Source of the DNA: Pontibacter rufus
GTDB lineage: Bacteria > Bacteroidota > Bacteroidia > Cytophagales > Hymenobacteraceae
Direction: 5' to 3'
Length of the DNA: 64,000 nucleotides
Assembly (NCBI RefSeq): GCF_015694705.1
Contig: NZ_JADQDR010000005.1
Location: 186,001 to 250,000, forward strand
Positions 40,248 to 49,991 of this stretch are shown here, in pieces. Within the stretch, counting starts at the first letter, position 1. Each line of letters opens with the position of its first letter. Below the pieces are notes generated by a model that saw nothing but the letters and a program-made list of their open reading frames with translations, did not search any database and was not told the DNA's origin. The translations under genes and the position numbers were made by a program.

Positions 40248-42893
40248 TCATTCATTCTTATTCAGCAACGAAGTAACAAGTTCCAGCGCTTTGGCAGGCA
40301 CTGCCTGCAGACCGGCCACATCCTTGCCTCCTGCTGTAGCATAAAACGGTTGTCCACCCCCGCCACCTTTAATCTCTTTTGCCAGTTCACGCACCATTTG
40401 GCTGGCATTCAGATGCTTATCCGACACCAGATTATCCGACAGCATCACGGCAATCTGTGGCTTGTCGTCTATTTCGGCGGCAAGTATAAGTACCAGGTTA
40501 TCGAGCGACTGGCGCATGTCGAAAGCCAGCTTTTTGAGATAATCGGCGTTACTCACCTCCACTTGCTGCGCCACGAAATGCACGCCGCTATCGAGTTGCC
40601 GGGCTTTCTGCACCAGGCTGTCTTTCAAGCCCGTGAGTTGCTTTAGTTCGTGCTGCTCGAGTTGCTTTTGCAGTGCTTTGTTATCTTCCTGCAGTTTCTG
40701 TACGGCACCCGATACATTGCTTTGCGTAGCCAGCACTTCCCGGACCGCATGCAATTCGTTGAGCTGCTGCTGCACATAATCTTCGGCTACTTTGGCTGTA
40801 ACAGCTTCGATGCGGCGCACACCGGCCGCAACCGAGCTTTCTGACACAATTTTAAAATAGCCGATATTGCCCGTATTCAGCACATGGATGCCGCCGCAAA
40901 GCTCTACCGAGTGATTTCGGTCGAAAGCTATTACGCGCACAAACTCGCCATACTTCTCGCCAAACAAAGCCATGGCGCCCATTTCTTTCGCCGCCGCAAT
41001 CGGCACATTGCGCTGCTCTTCCAGCGGAATAGCTTCGCGGATGCGCTGATTCACGATATGCTCTACCTCGCGCAGCTGGGCCTCCTCTACTTTGGCAAAA
41101 TGCGAAAAGTCGAAGCGCAGCAGCTTTTCATTTACCAGCGAGCCGCGCTGCTGCACGTGCTCCCCTAAAACTTTGCGTAAAGCAGCATGCAGTAAGTGCG
41201 TGGCAGAGTGGTTCTTACGAATAAAGTTGCGTCGCTCCGCATCCACATTACTCCGGAAAGCTGCCTCCACGTTCTGCGGCAGTTTGGCCGTAATATGAAG
41301 TATCAGATCATTCTCTTTTTTCGTATCCAGCACCTCCACCTGCTCTGTATCAGAAATCAGGTAGCCCGTATCACCAACCTGTCCGCCACTTTCGGCATAA
41401 AAAGGCGTTTTGTCGAGCACCAGGTGGTATTCGTTTTTGCTCTTGGATTTCACCTGCCGGTAACGGACAATGTGCGAAACGGCGGTGTCGCTGTCGTAAC
41501 CAATAAATTCATTTGCTACGTCCGGCTGCAGTATCACCCAGTCGGATTGCTCCGTGGCGGAGGCGTTGCGGGAGCGGTTTTTCTGCTGTTCCATCTCCAC
41601 TGTAAAACCGGCCTCATCTACCTGCAACCCTTTTTCACGCGCAATCAGGGCCGTTAAATCCAGCGGAAAACCGAAAGTATCATACAATTCAAAGGCCGTT
41701 CTGCCGTCGATGGTGTTGTTGTTTTCTCTGAATTTATCTTCTAAAGCATCCAGCCGTTTCAAGCCATTATCCAGCGTACGCAGAAAAGCATTTTCCTCTT
41801 CCTCAATCACGCGCTGCACAAAGCTCAGTTGCTGCTTCAGTTCCGGGAACACGTTTTCCATCTGGTCGGCCAGTACGGCAGCCAGTTTGTACAGGAAAGG
41901 TTTTTTGAAATCCAGGAAAGTGAAGCCATAGCGCACCGCGCGCCGAAGTATGCGGCGAATCACATAGCCGGCCTTGTTGTTAGATGGCAGCTGCCCGTCG
42001 GCAATGGCAAAAGCGATGGCACGGATGTGGTCCGACATGACGCGGATGGCAATGTCCGTCTTCTCGTTTTCGCCATAGGTTACGCCGGCTTCCTGCGCCA
42101 CAAACTGAATCAGCGGCTGAAAAACATCCGTGTCGTAGTTCGATTGCTTGCCCTGTATGGCCATGCACAAACGCTCGAAGCCCATGCCTGTATCTACGTG
42201 CTGTGCAGGCAGTTTTACCAGCGATCCATCAGCTAGTCGGTTGAACTCCATGAACACGTTGTTCCAGATCTCCACTACCTGCGGATGATCGTTGTTCACG
42301 AGGTCTTTACCCGGCACTTTGGCACGTTCTTCTTCAGAGCGCAGGTCAATATGAATCTCGGAACAGGGGCCGCAGGGGCCGGTATCGCCCATTTCCCAGA
42401 AATTATCTTTCTTTGAACCCATCAGAATCCGCTCTTCCGGAATCATGGTTTTCCAGATATCGTAAGCATCCTGATCTTTCTCTAAATTTTCAGAAGCATC
42501 CCCCTGAAAAACGGATACATACAACCTGTCTTTCGGCAGTTGGTATACTTCGGTCAGCAGTTCCCAGGCCCAGGCCAGCGCTTCCTTCTTAAAGTAATTA
42601 CCAAACGACCAGTTGCCCAGCATTTCGAACATGGTATGATGGTAGGTGTCGTAGCCTACTTCTTCCAGGTCGTTGTGCTTGCCGCTTACGCGCAGGCATT
42701 TCTGGGTATCGGCCACGCGCTTGTACGGCGCCGGTTTGTTCCCCAGGAAGTAATCCTTAAAGGGGGCCATACCCGAGTTGATAAACATCAAGGTAGGGTC
42801 ATCTTTCACCACCAGCGGCGCCGACGGCACAACCTGGTGTTGCCTGGAAGCGAAGAAGTCCAGAAACTGTTGTCTTATCTCAGCTGAATTCAT
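40248..42893 (-). CDS. alaS: Alanyl-tRNA synthetase
   Basis: 881 residues from MNSAEIRQQFLDFF; the frame is open upstream to 43082 but that part is not family-like. Aminoacylation domain: HTMFEMLGNWSFGNYF, GPCGPCSEIH. Editing domain: NHSATHLLHAALRKVLG (HxxxH) and LCGGIHVLNTG. C-Ala domain with KGGGGGQPFYATAGG near the end. It charges tRNA-Ala in the cytoplasm. Divergent from the MerR gene. Confidence 0.96.
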   Translation of the reverse strand: MNSAEIRQQFLDFFASRQHQVVPSAPLVVKDDPTLMFINSGMAPFKDYFLGNKPAPYKRVADTQKCLRVSGKHNDLEEVGYDTYHHTMFEMLGNWSFGNYFKKEALAWAWELLTEVYQLPKDRLYVSVFQGDASENLEKDQDAYDIWKTMIPEERILMGSKKDNFWEMGDTGPCGPCSEIHIDLRSEEERAKVPGKDLVNNDHPQVVEIWNNVFMEFNRLADGSLVKLPAQHVDTGMGFERLCMAIQGKQSNYDTDVFQPLIQFVAQEAGVTYGENEKTDIAIRVMSDHIRAIAFAIADGQLPSNNKAGYVIRRILRRAVRYGFTFLDFKKPFLYKLAAVLADQMENVFPELKQQLSFVQRVIEEEENAFLRTLDNGLKRLDALEDKFRENNNTIDGRTAFELYDTFGFPLDLTALIAREKGLQVDEAGFTVEMEQQKNRSRNASATEQSDWVILQPDVANEFIGYDSDTAVSHIVRYRQVKSKSKNEYHLVLDKTPFYAESGGQVGDTGYLISDTEQVEVLDTKKENDLILHITAKLPQNVEAAFRSNVDAERRNFIRKNHSATHLLHAALRKVLGEHVQQRGSLVNEKLLRFDFSHFAKVEEAQLREVEHIVNQRIREAIPLEEQRNVPIAAAKEMGAMALFGEKYGEFVRVIAFDRNHSVELCGGIHVLNTGNIGYFKIVSESSVAAGVRRIEAVTAKVAEDYVQQQLNELHAVREVLATQSNVSGAVQKLQEDNKALQKQLEQHELKQLTGLKDSLVQKARQLDSGVHFVAQQVEVSNADYLKKLAFDMRQSLDNLVLILAAEIDDKPQIAVMLSDNLVSDKHLNASQMVRELAKEIKGGGGGQPFYATAGGKDVAGLQAVPAKALELVTSLLNKNE

Positions 42894-43095
42894 GTATGAG
42901 TATGAAGCATTTAGATACTTTGGTCTATACTTGTTGTTTAAGAACAAAAAATATATAATTTTTGCCTGACAGAAAATACTCTTTTCGGGAGTTCTGAAAA
43001 GCTCATTGGAGGCAAAAGTAGCATATTTTAACCGTAAACCGTAGCATCCTATCCGAAAATAAGTAGTGTTCTGCCAGACCATAGATATGCTGAAT

Positions 43096-43443
43096 ATGCC
43101 TTATAAAGAAAAAGAAATAGAGAAACAGTATTACTCCATTGGCGAGGTTGCGGCCATGTTTGAGGTAGCGCCTTCGCTTATCCGCTTTTGGGAGACGGAG
43201 TTTGAGCAGCTGAAACCCCGCAAGAGCAAAAAAGGCAACCGCCAGTACACGCCCAAAGACATTGAAACGCTGCGTACCGTTTACCACCTGGTGAAGGAGC
43301 GCGGCTATACCATACAAGGCGCCAGGGAGATGCTCAAAAACAAGTCGGTGCAGACAAAAGACAAAATCGAAATCATCCAGTCGCTGGAGAAAGTAAGGGC
43401 TTTCCTGGTAGGCATCAAAGATCAGCTGAACACCAAAGCCTGA
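43096..43443 (+). CDS. MerR-family transcriptional regulator
   Basis: 115 residues from MPYKEKEIEKQYY; earlier in-frame ATGs at 43066 and 43087 are possible. The winged helix starts YYSIGEVAAMFEVAPSLIRFWETEFEQLKPRKSKKGNRQYTPKDIETL, with HTH and wing. A short coiled-coil dimerisation part follows, ending without a metal- or drug-binding domain. Such minimal MerR proteins recur in Bacteroidota with no known ligand. It precedes dprA by 11 bp and is probably its operon partner. Confidence 0.86.
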   Translation: MPYKEKEIEKQYYSIGEVAAMFEVAPSLIRFWETEFEQLKPRKSKKGNRQYTPKDIETLRTVYHLVKERGYTIQGAREMLKNKSVQTKDKIEIIQSLEKVRAFLVGIKDQLNTKA

Positions 43444-43454
43444 AAACTGCAAGG

Positions 43455-44576
43455 ATGATTGAAGATCAGAACCTGTACGAAGTTGCCTTAACCAAATTGC
43501 CGGGCGTGGGGCCGCAGCTCACGCGCCTGCTGGTAAGCTATTGCGGCTCGCCCCAGGCTGTTTTTACGGCAGCACCAGGCAAACTGCTGAAGATTCCGGG
43601 TGTAGGCGGCATTACCATCAAAAGTATAACTGCAGGTGCCAAAAGCGCTTTGCTGCAGGCAGAACAGATTGTAAAGCAGGCGCAGGAACAGGATGTTTCT
43701 TTGCTGTTTTATACCTCGGAGAAGTATCCTGACCGGCTGAAACAGTTTGCCGATGCGCCCACGCTCCTATACTTCCGCGGAAACGGCAACCTGAACCAGC
43801 ACCGCATTATCAGCATGGTGGGCACACGGCAGATAACCAGTTATGGCCAGACGATAACGGAGCGCATTGTAGAAGACCTGAAGCCCTATAAGGTGATGAT
43901 TGTAAGCGGCCTTGCTTACGGTGTGGATATTGTGGCACACCGGGCAGCACTGCAGGCCGGCCTGCAAACCATTGGCGTGATGGCCAGCGGCCACGACATT
44001 ATCTACCCGGCCATGCACCGCAAGTATGCGGAAAGGATGCTGACGCAGGGCGGCCTGCTGACGGAAAGCCCCTTTGGCACCAAACCCGATGCGCCTCGTT
44101 TCCCGGCCCGCAACCGCATTATTGCCGGCATGTCGGACTGCACACTGGTGGTAGAGGCTGCCCTGAAAAGCGGCACCCTCATCACCGCCGACATTGCCCA
44201 CAGCTACGACAAGGAAGTGATGGCGGTGCCGGGCAACCTCACCTCGCCTGTGTCGGAAGGCACCAATTACCTTATCAAGTCCAACAAGGCGGCTGTTTAT
44301 ACCTGTGCCCAGGATCTGGTGGAGCTGCTGAACTGGGATTTGGAAGATGCCGCTGCCGCTAAGCAAAAGGCAAAATCACAGCTGAATGCTGCCGATTATA
44401 CAGAGGAGGAATGGAAGGTACTGCAGGTGTTACAACAATCCGGTGAGGAGCAGATGGATAACCTGAGCTGGAAGGCCCAGGTACCTGTAAGCCTTTTAGC
44501 CTCGGTGCTTTTAGGGCTGGAGTTTAAAGGAATGGTGAAGGCCAAACCCGGCAAAAAGTTTATGTTGATTGGGTGA
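43455..44576 (+). CDS. dprA: DNA-processing protein DprA
   Basis: 373 residues. The N-terminal helix-hairpin region has KLPGVGPQLTRLL...KIPGVGGITIKSI. The Rossmann-like core contains VGTRQITSYG, SGLAYGVDIVAHRAAL, GVMASGHDIIYPAMHRKYA, GLLTESPFGTKPDAPRFPARNRIIAG and GTNYLIKSNKA. The C-terminal winged-helix-like domain is present. It loads RecA on incoming single-stranded DNA during natural transformation. Confidence 0.96.
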   Translation: MIEDQNLYEVALTKLPGVGPQLTRLLVSYCGSPQAVFTAAPGKLLKIPGVGGITIKSITAGAKSALLQAEQIVKQAQEQDVSLLFYTSEKYPDRLKQFADAPTLLYFRGNGNLNQHRIISMVGTRQITSYGQTITERIVEDLKPYKVMIVSGLAYGVDIVAHRAALQAGLQTIGVMASGHDIIYPAMHRKYAERMLTQGGLLTESPFGTKPDAPRFPARNRIIAGMSDCTLVVEAALKSGTLITADIAHSYDKEVMAVPGNLTSPVSEGTNYLIKSNKAAVYTCAQDLVELLNWDLEDAAAAKQKAKSQLNAADYTEEEWKVLQVLQQSGEEQMDNLSWKAQVPVSLLASVLLGLEFKGMVKAKPGKKFMLIG

Positions 44577-44591
44577 TGTTATACTTGATGA

Positions 44592-44618
44592 TAGTGCCGA
44601 TAAGCGTGTATTCATGTT
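44592..44618 (+). repeat. 27-bp motif shared by both AT-rich inserts, copy 2
   Basis: Ends GATAAGCGTGTATTCATGTT; 22 of 27 positions agree with 23085-23111. It begins 16 bp after the dprA stop and 50 bp before the ATG of the AT-rich gene, i.e. exactly at the left edge of the composition change. Confidence 0.5.
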
Positions 44619-44641
44619 TGTACTTAAGTTAACTTCAATTT

Positions 44642-45505
44642 ATGAATATAGGAAGCCTTTATTCTGGTATAGATATAAGTGAAATGAAAATTATCAGAAT
44701 TGGATTTGGCACTCCTTTTTTGGTTCCTAAAGATTTAACTATTGAAGAAGAAAAGTATCTAATAGCTTCTCAACTAACTATAGCCTTCGGAAATAAGTCT
44801 GTTGATAACATCTTGAAGAAAGATTTAGCAGATTTTGAAAAAACCAAAACTTTGAATGAATCAAATGAAAAAGAAAAGCTACTCGATGGAGCTCTTGAAC
44901 TATCTAAAGTTCAGCAGAAAGAACTTAACAGGATTTTAACAGAGTTAAACACACTACCTGATACAACAGCAAGTATTGCCTGTTTAACAGCTTTTTCTAG
45001 ACTACAAGCGACCTTTTGTAGTGTCCACTCTTTGATAAGCTTAGGTTACTATTTTGAGAGTTTTGCTTTGATAAGATTAGTACTCGAACAATTAGCTTAT
45101 GTCTATACTGCTTCCATGGTAGAAGATGGCAAAGGAAGCTTTCAATCTCCAACTAAGTCAATTTCTCAGTTGGCAAAATTTCATACCCAGGCTGGAAAAT
45201 TGTATGGAATATTAAGTAAGAAAACGCATATTGATAAGAGTGAAGTGCATAAATATATCAAAATTGAAGATGGTAAAGTTTACACCCTTCATAATTCTAT
45301 AGAATTTTCATTAGGGGCATCTATTTATCTACTTGCAGTATTAGACATACAATATTGTGTATTTGAATTCTGCTTTAGACAGCAATTAAAAGATTTTAAA
45401 TGTATTACTCCCAATGAAATTACTTGTGAGATCATGGATAACAGAAGCACCAAGATACTTGAAGAGTATTCGAGAAAAATTGAAATATCTCTGAAGGAAA
45501 CATAA
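44642..45505 (+). CDS. Hypothetical protein in an AT-rich insert
   Basis: 287 residues, no signal peptide or clear membrane helix. An acidic/lysine-rich middle (about 60-100) precedes a mostly helical part with FSRLQATFCSVHSLISLGYYFESFALIRLVLEQLAYVYTA, reminiscent of helical families with an R-x-x-L-E core (DUF5677-like; weak). A role in defence or stress is possible but not shown. Codon use is AT-rich and unlike dprA and the following gene, so it was probably acquired. It has no partner gene. The right flank 45506-45675 shows no gene. Confidence 0.6.
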   Translation: MNIGSLYSGIDISEMKIIRIGFGTPFLVPKDLTIEEEKYLIASQLTIAFGNKSVDNILKKDLADFEKTKTLNESNEKEKLLDGALELSKVQQKELNRILTELNTLPDTTASIACLTAFSRLQATFCSVHSLISLGYYFESFALIRLVLEQLAYVYTASMVEDGKGSFQSPTKSISQLAKFHTQAGKLYGILSKKTHIDKSEVHKYIKIEDGKVYTLHNSIEFSLGASIYLLAVLDIQYCVFEFCFRQQLKDFKCITPNEITCEIMDNRSTKILEEYSRKIEISLKET

Positions 45506-45675
45506 GTTAATCCACCTATATGGCATCTTCGCCGCCGCATAGCAAAGTCCATTAGCAGCGATCTAAGAAAATAGCATTATTTTAAATTGTACTGCCGAGC
45601 AAATAGTCAAAGCTAAAGATTAGCCAGTTGAGGCGTCTATGTCTGCTTCACGAGCCCAGCAGGAGCTGTATCTGT

Positions 45676-45683
45676 TATTTTTG
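45676..45683 (+). promoter_or_regulatory. Candidate -7 box (TATTTTTG) of the class IV aminotransferase gene
   Basis: Fits TAnnTTTG, 20 bp upstream of the ATG at 45704. No TTTG is visible at -33. Confidence 0.42.
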
Positions 45684-45703
45684 GCAGCTTTATTATTTAG
45701 CAC

Positions 45704-46534
45704 ATGTTTATACTTTACAATAGCATACCGCTGAAGGAAGAGGAACTGCGTCTGCCGCTTACTAACCGGGCTTTTCAGTACAACGACGGCTTTTTCGAAA
45801 CAATGATCATGGAGCATGGCCGCATCCGGTTCTGGCAGGATCACCTGGCACGCATGGCGGAAGCTGCGGCAGCACTTAAGATTGAGCTGTTCCAAAGTAT
45901 AAATGCTGACAAATTACTGGCGCAACTGCTGCAACTGAGTGAGCAAAACAATGCCAGCAACTATGGCCGCATTAAAGTGAAAGTATGGCGCGACGGTGCG
46001 GGCTTGTACACACCCCAGACAAATGCCGCCGCCTGGCTGGCAACGGCACAGCAGGCGGCACCTCCTCATGATTTACCACTTCAGGTTGGTATCTGTAAGA
46101 CGGTTACCACCCAGCCCTCCCCTTTCTCCGCTTTTAAAGGGCCTAATGCGCTGGTTTATGTAATGGCCGCACACGAAAAAGCGCAGGCGCAGTATGATGA
46201 CATGCTGTTGCTGTCGCCGGGAGGAGCTGTGGCGGAGCTGATTTCGTCTAATATTTTCTGGTTCAGAGAGAACACCTTGTTCACGCCGGCGCTGGAAAAC
46301 GGATGCATCAACGGAATTGTACGACGGAACATACTGCGTTGGGCTGCGGCACAAGCTGTACCAGTGGTGGAATGCTGTTTGGCGCCTGCGGTGCTTCAGG
46401 ATGCCTCCGTTGTTTTTTCTGCCAACGTAACCGGCATCAGGATTTTAAATTTGCTTGCCTCCTGGCAGTTGCCAGATGCACATCCGCAACTGGAGAAACT
46501 ACGGCAAGCACTATTTCCGGTAGTACCTTTGTAA
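45704..46534 (+). CDS. Class IV PLP aminotransferase/lyase (PabC or BCAT-like)
   Basis: 276 residues. LTNRAFQYNDGFFETMIMEHG at the start, RIKVKVWRDG, SAFKGPNALVYVMAAHEKAQAQYDDMLLLSPGGAVAELISSNIFW with the PLP-binding segment, and LENGCINGIVRRNIL. The family covers aminodeoxychorismate lyase (PabC), branched-chain aminotransferase and D-amino-acid aminotransferase. The length and the LISSNIF(W) segment lean to PabC or a D-amino-acid-like enzyme. The exact reaction cannot be set from sequence. Confidence 0.84.
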   Translation: MFILYNSIPLKEEELRLPLTNRAFQYNDGFFETMIMEHGRIRFWQDHLARMAEAAAALKIELFQSINADKLLAQLLQLSEQNNASNYGRIKVKVWRDGAGLYTPQTNAAAWLATAQQAAPPHDLPLQVGICKTVTTQPSPFSAFKGPNALVYVMAAHEKAQAQYDDMLLLSPGGAVAELISSNIFWFRENTLFTPALENGCINGIVRRNILRWAAAQAVPVVECCLAPAVLQDASVVFSANVTGIRILNLLASWQLPDAHPQLEKLRQALFPVVPL

Positions 46535-46547
46535 AGGCCTTAACCTT

Positions 46548-47138
46548 CTAGCTGGCAAGGTTGGTTGCCTCCCTGGCATGATTATCCGGGTGGGTTGCTT
46601 CTGCTTCCTGGCTGTTTTCAAAAGCATCCAGTATCTTCTTCAGCCTTCGCAGGGGCACGTTGCCCTGGCAAAGCTCATAAAATTTGCCTTTCAGCATCTG
46701 CATCCAATGTTTCCTGCCCAGTACGTTGAGCAGCACCTTTAATTCTTCCGCTTCCTTCATAAATTCATCACGATTCAGCATTGCCCCAATGTCTGACTGA
46801 CAGATCCTGGCAGTAAAGTCATCCAGCCGGTAGCGGAGTATTTCGCGCTGCAGGGGTTTAATCATATCGTACACCACATAGCTTTTTTCTTCAAAGAAAT
46901 TGCTTTCTTCTAAAAACTCTACTCCATCCATTGTGATCTGTACCAGGTACCGCTCGCCAATATAGAAGTACTTTACAAGGTGGTCATTGCCCAGCATCTC
47001 TAATATTTCCTTCAATTCTGCCGGTGTAGCGCTTATCCGGTTTGCGGCAAAGAGGCCCGCTGCGTCGTAATACTTTCCATCATACTTCCGCTCACAAAGG
47101 CCCAGCAGCAAAAACCGTTTCTTAAATTCTGTCTCCAT
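46548..47138 (-). CDS. Conserved hypothetical protein
   Basis: 196 residues, soluble, charged. The first 80 residues (FLLLGLCERKYDGKYYDAAGLF, ATPAELKEILEMLGNDHLVKYFYIGERYLVQITMDGVEFLE) look like a winged-helix fold. A helical part follows (VVYDMIKPLQREILRYRLDDF). The C-terminal about 25 residues are disordered. I cannot name the family. It is tail-to-tail with the PLP enzyme gene with 13 bp between. Confidence 0.62.
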   Translation of the reverse strand: METEFKKRFLLLGLCERKYDGKYYDAAGLFAANRISATPAELKEILEMLGNDHLVKYFYIGERYLVQITMDGVEFLEESNFFEEKSYVVYDMIKPLQREILRYRLDDFTARICQSDIGAMLNRDEFMKEAEELKVLLNVLGRKHWMQMLKGKFYELCQGNVPLRRLKKILDAFENSQEAEATHPDNHAREATNLAS

Positions 47139-47241
47139 AGCTACCTCCTTTATTTACTTATACGGTGTAAAAACATACTAATACCACCATAAGCTGCTTC
47201 TAAATCATGAAACAACCGACATTTTATACATAAAAGCAAAA

Positions 47242-47269
47242 AGACCCGAAGTACAGCGCCTCCGGGTCT
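47242..47269 (-). terminator. Hairpin terminator of the GH20 gene
   Basis: AGACCCG (47242-47248) pairs with CGGGTCT (47263-47269). On the minus strand the stem is followed by TTTTTGC. It lies about 55 bp beyond the GH20 stop codon. Confidence 0.7.
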
Positions 47270-47325
47270 ATTAATGCTTTAACATATCGCCTTGCTTCCG
47301 GAAGGTTAAACTTCCTATACAGCTT

Positions 47326-49890
47326 TTACGGGTTTTGCACGGTAGTTACCCTGCCGGAGCGCCCGGTGGTGGTAAAAGCCTTTAGCTTGATGGTTCCTTT
47401 TGCCGTAATCGGTGATTTGTAAATCTGGCTGCTGGCTGTTGGCTCTGAGCCGTCGGTGGTATAGCGGATCACAAGGCCGGGCAGCTGAATATTAGCGTAT
47501 ACTTTGCCATTTTCTACCACCGCTCCCGGTGACGGGATGCGGTAAAGGAAGCCACGCGCGTACACATCCAGGCGCGGAAGCTCCCGTTTGCCCAGCACAT
47601 TCGCAAACTCCGACCAAGCCTCGTTGTACATGGCCTCGCTTTTGGCCGGATCTGCTTCGGTTGCCCAGGCCGGATTTTTTGCCCAGGCCCGTTCGGCCAC
47701 CGCCAGCAGCTTAGGCAGCAGCATGTATTCCATCCGTTCCGGGCTCCTGACCATTTCGCTCCACAAAGGGGCCTGCAAGCCAACAATGTTCTCTTTTCCT
47801 TCTTCTGTAAGGCGCACTTTGTTTTTGAAGATCGACCTGTCTACCGGCTCTCCCCTGCTGTCTTCTTTGGTGTTTTTTAGGTAGTCGTAAGGAATGAAAT
47901 AGAAGGGCTTGTCTACATCCAGAAAGCCGCCCCAGTACAGGCCGGGCTCGTCATAATCTTTCTGGTAAGCCAAATCAAGGTATAAGTTGGTTACATTGGT
48001 GAGCACTACTTTATACCCGGCATTGGCCAGTTTATAAGCCAGATCCTCTGCCCCTGTCAGGTTGTTCCATACATCCACATGAAAATTCTCATCTGCAAAT
48101 TCCGGGTTAGGGACATACACCGTTCTGCCGTTTTCCTTTACCTTTTTCAGGCCGATTTCCTCCCATCCTGATAAGTATAAGTTTCGTTCTTTCAGCATGT
48201 CGTTTATCTTGCCGAAGTAGTAGTACCACAGATCATCTGTGTTTTCTACTTCCGGGTTGTTTTTGATGACAGCCAGCGCCGCAGGTGACTTTTCCCATAC
48301 ACCCTTCGGCACCTCATCGCCTCCAAAATGGATGGTTTCGATGGGCGCGCCGGCCTCTTTATACATCTTCAGGATTTCGTCCACCACAGTTTCCAGGAAG
48401 TTGTAGGTGGAGGGCAGCGCCACGTCTATCACGTTATCATTCCAGTTCTGCACCGACTGGTATACTGATTTATCATTCAGATCGCGGAGCAGGTATTGCT
48501 TTGCCTCCGCCTCTTTGCCTTCCTTCATCAGGCGCTCGTAACGGGCATCCATCGCTTTGATAGCGGCCCTGGCATGGCCCGGTGTTTCTATCTCCGGTAT
48601 CACCCGGATGTGGCGCTCGTCGGCATACTTCAGAATCTCAATAAAATCAGCTTTGCTGTAATAGCCGGAGCCGGTGGTATTCTCTACAGACGGCCCGGAA
48701 GCATACGACGGTTGCAGGTTCTTTTTGTTGTCCAGGGTATGACCGCGCTTGCTGCCTACCTCTGTCAGTTCCGGCAGGGCCGGTATTTCCAGCCGCCAGC
48801 CTTCGTCGTCGCTCATGTGGAAGTGGAGCACGTTGAGCTTGTAAAGGGCCATTAAATCAAGCACTTTCAGCAACTGCTGCTTGGGCTGAAAATTCCGGGC
48901 CACATCTACCATAAAGGCTCTGTGGCCAAACCGCGGCTCATCTGTAACCTGTACGCCTGTGATGGAAACAGAAGAGGGCATACCGGCCAGCGCAGCAGGC
49001 GGGATCATGGTTTTGAGGGACTGAATGCCGTAAAAAATTCCTGCCGGTGTTGAAGCTGAAATTGCAATTCCGTCCGGCGATACCTGTAAGGCATATCCTT
49101 CCGGGGCGAAACCATCCTGCTGCTGCAATCTGATGGCTTTTCCCTGGCCTGAAGCCTGTATGGAAGGCTTTTCTCCAAAAACAGAGGAAAGGTATGTGGC
49201 CAGTAATTCTGCTTCACTTTTAAAGGCGGCATCGGTTACCAGGGGTATTGCCGGGGTCAACGTGAAAGACTTTCCCGTTTCTTCATACTTAACAGGTGTC
49301 GGAAATATTTCCGGCAGTTTATCGAATGGGATGTCCTGTATGGATTTGTTCTGATTATATATTTTTTTTGCAGCTACCCACAACGTCTCGTTTTTATCAC
49401 GGTCAGGGGTAGTATAGGTTACCTCCTGCACGGGCAACCCTTTGGTGGGGTTATTGTTCCAGACCAGGTAAAAGCCCTCGGGTGCATCTGTTGCATTAAT
49501 GACTTGTCCGCGCGAAACGAATTCCAGGCGCAGCGATCCGCCGGCTGGTATACTTTTAAAGTTTTTGGTGGGCGTCAGGCGCAGCAGGTTGCCATTGATA
49601 TGCTCTACTTTTACTGGCGCACTGGTATCTTTTGGCTGGAAAGAAGGCGAAGAGTTAAAGTAGAGGCTCCAGCCGCTGGCCGGTAGTGGCTGCTGGCCTG
49701 TGTTGGTGAGCGTGAGCGCCGAAAGCGAATGCCGATCATCGGGGGTGTTGTTTCCGATTAACTCCCAGGTGATTTTCAGATTTTCGGAGTCAAAGCCGGT
49801 GCCCGTGTTCTTTGTCTGCGCACAGCCGGCGGTGAGCGACCCAAGGAGCAGCAGCATTATGGATAAAAGGTGTTTCATGTGTTGATGCAT
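47326..49890 (-). CDS. GH20 beta-N-acetylhexosaminidase (lipoprotein)
   Basis: 854 residues. Lipoprotein signal with lipobox LTAGC (Cys23); a second ATG four codons in is an alternative start. Domains: chitobiase-type CHB_HEX (about 38-165), GH20b (about 190-310), GH20 catalytic barrel (about 325-730) with HMSDDEGWRLEI, PEIETPGHARA and the catalytic pair in HFGGDEVPKG, and a C-terminal CHB_HEX_C-like sandwich (YTTDGSEPTASSQIYKSPI). It removes terminal GlcNAc/GalNAc from chitin fragments or glycans, in the periplasm or on the surface. Confidence 0.94.
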   Translation of the reverse strand: MHQHMKHLLSIMLLLLGSLTAGCAQTKNTGTGFDSENLKITWELIGNNTPDDRHSLSALTLTNTGQQPLPASGWSLYFNSSPSFQPKDTSAPVKVEHINGNLLRLTPTKNFKSIPAGGSLRLEFVSRGQVINATDAPEGFYLVWNNNPTKGLPVQEVTYTTPDRDKNETLWVAAKKIYNQNKSIQDIPFDKLPEIFPTPVKYEETGKSFTLTPAIPLVTDAAFKSEAELLATYLSSVFGEKPSIQASGQGKAIRLQQQDGFAPEGYALQVSPDGIAISASTPAGIFYGIQSLKTMIPPAALAGMPSSVSITGVQVTDEPRFGHRAFMVDVARNFQPKQQLLKVLDLMALYKLNVLHFHMSDDEGWRLEIPALPELTEVGSKRGHTLDNKKNLQPSYASGPSVENTTGSGYYSKADFIEILKYADERHIRVIPEIETPGHARAAIKAMDARYERLMKEGKEAEAKQYLLRDLNDKSVYQSVQNWNDNVIDVALPSTYNFLETVVDEILKMYKEAGAPIETIHFGGDEVPKGVWEKSPAALAVIKNNPEVENTDDLWYYYFGKINDMLKERNLYLSGWEEIGLKKVKENGRTVYVPNPEFADENFHVDVWNNLTGAEDLAYKLANAGYKVVLTNVTNLYLDLAYQKDYDEPGLYWGGFLDVDKPFYFIPYDYLKNTKEDSRGEPVDRSIFKNKVRLTEEGKENIVGLQAPLWSEMVRSPERMEYMLLPKLLAVAERAWAKNPAWATEADPAKSEAMYNEAWSEFANVLGKRELPRLDVYARGFLYRIPSPGAVVENGKVYANIQLPGLVIRYTTDGSEPTASSQIYKSPITAKGTIKLKAFTTTGRSGRVTTVQNP

Positions 49891-49991
49891 AGGTGAACTG
49901 ATCTGTTTATCTCCCTAAGATACAGTTGTCGTATTTACTTTGCAAATTTGAGTTCACGCTTCCGGGTATAGGAATGGTGTTTATACTTGTA

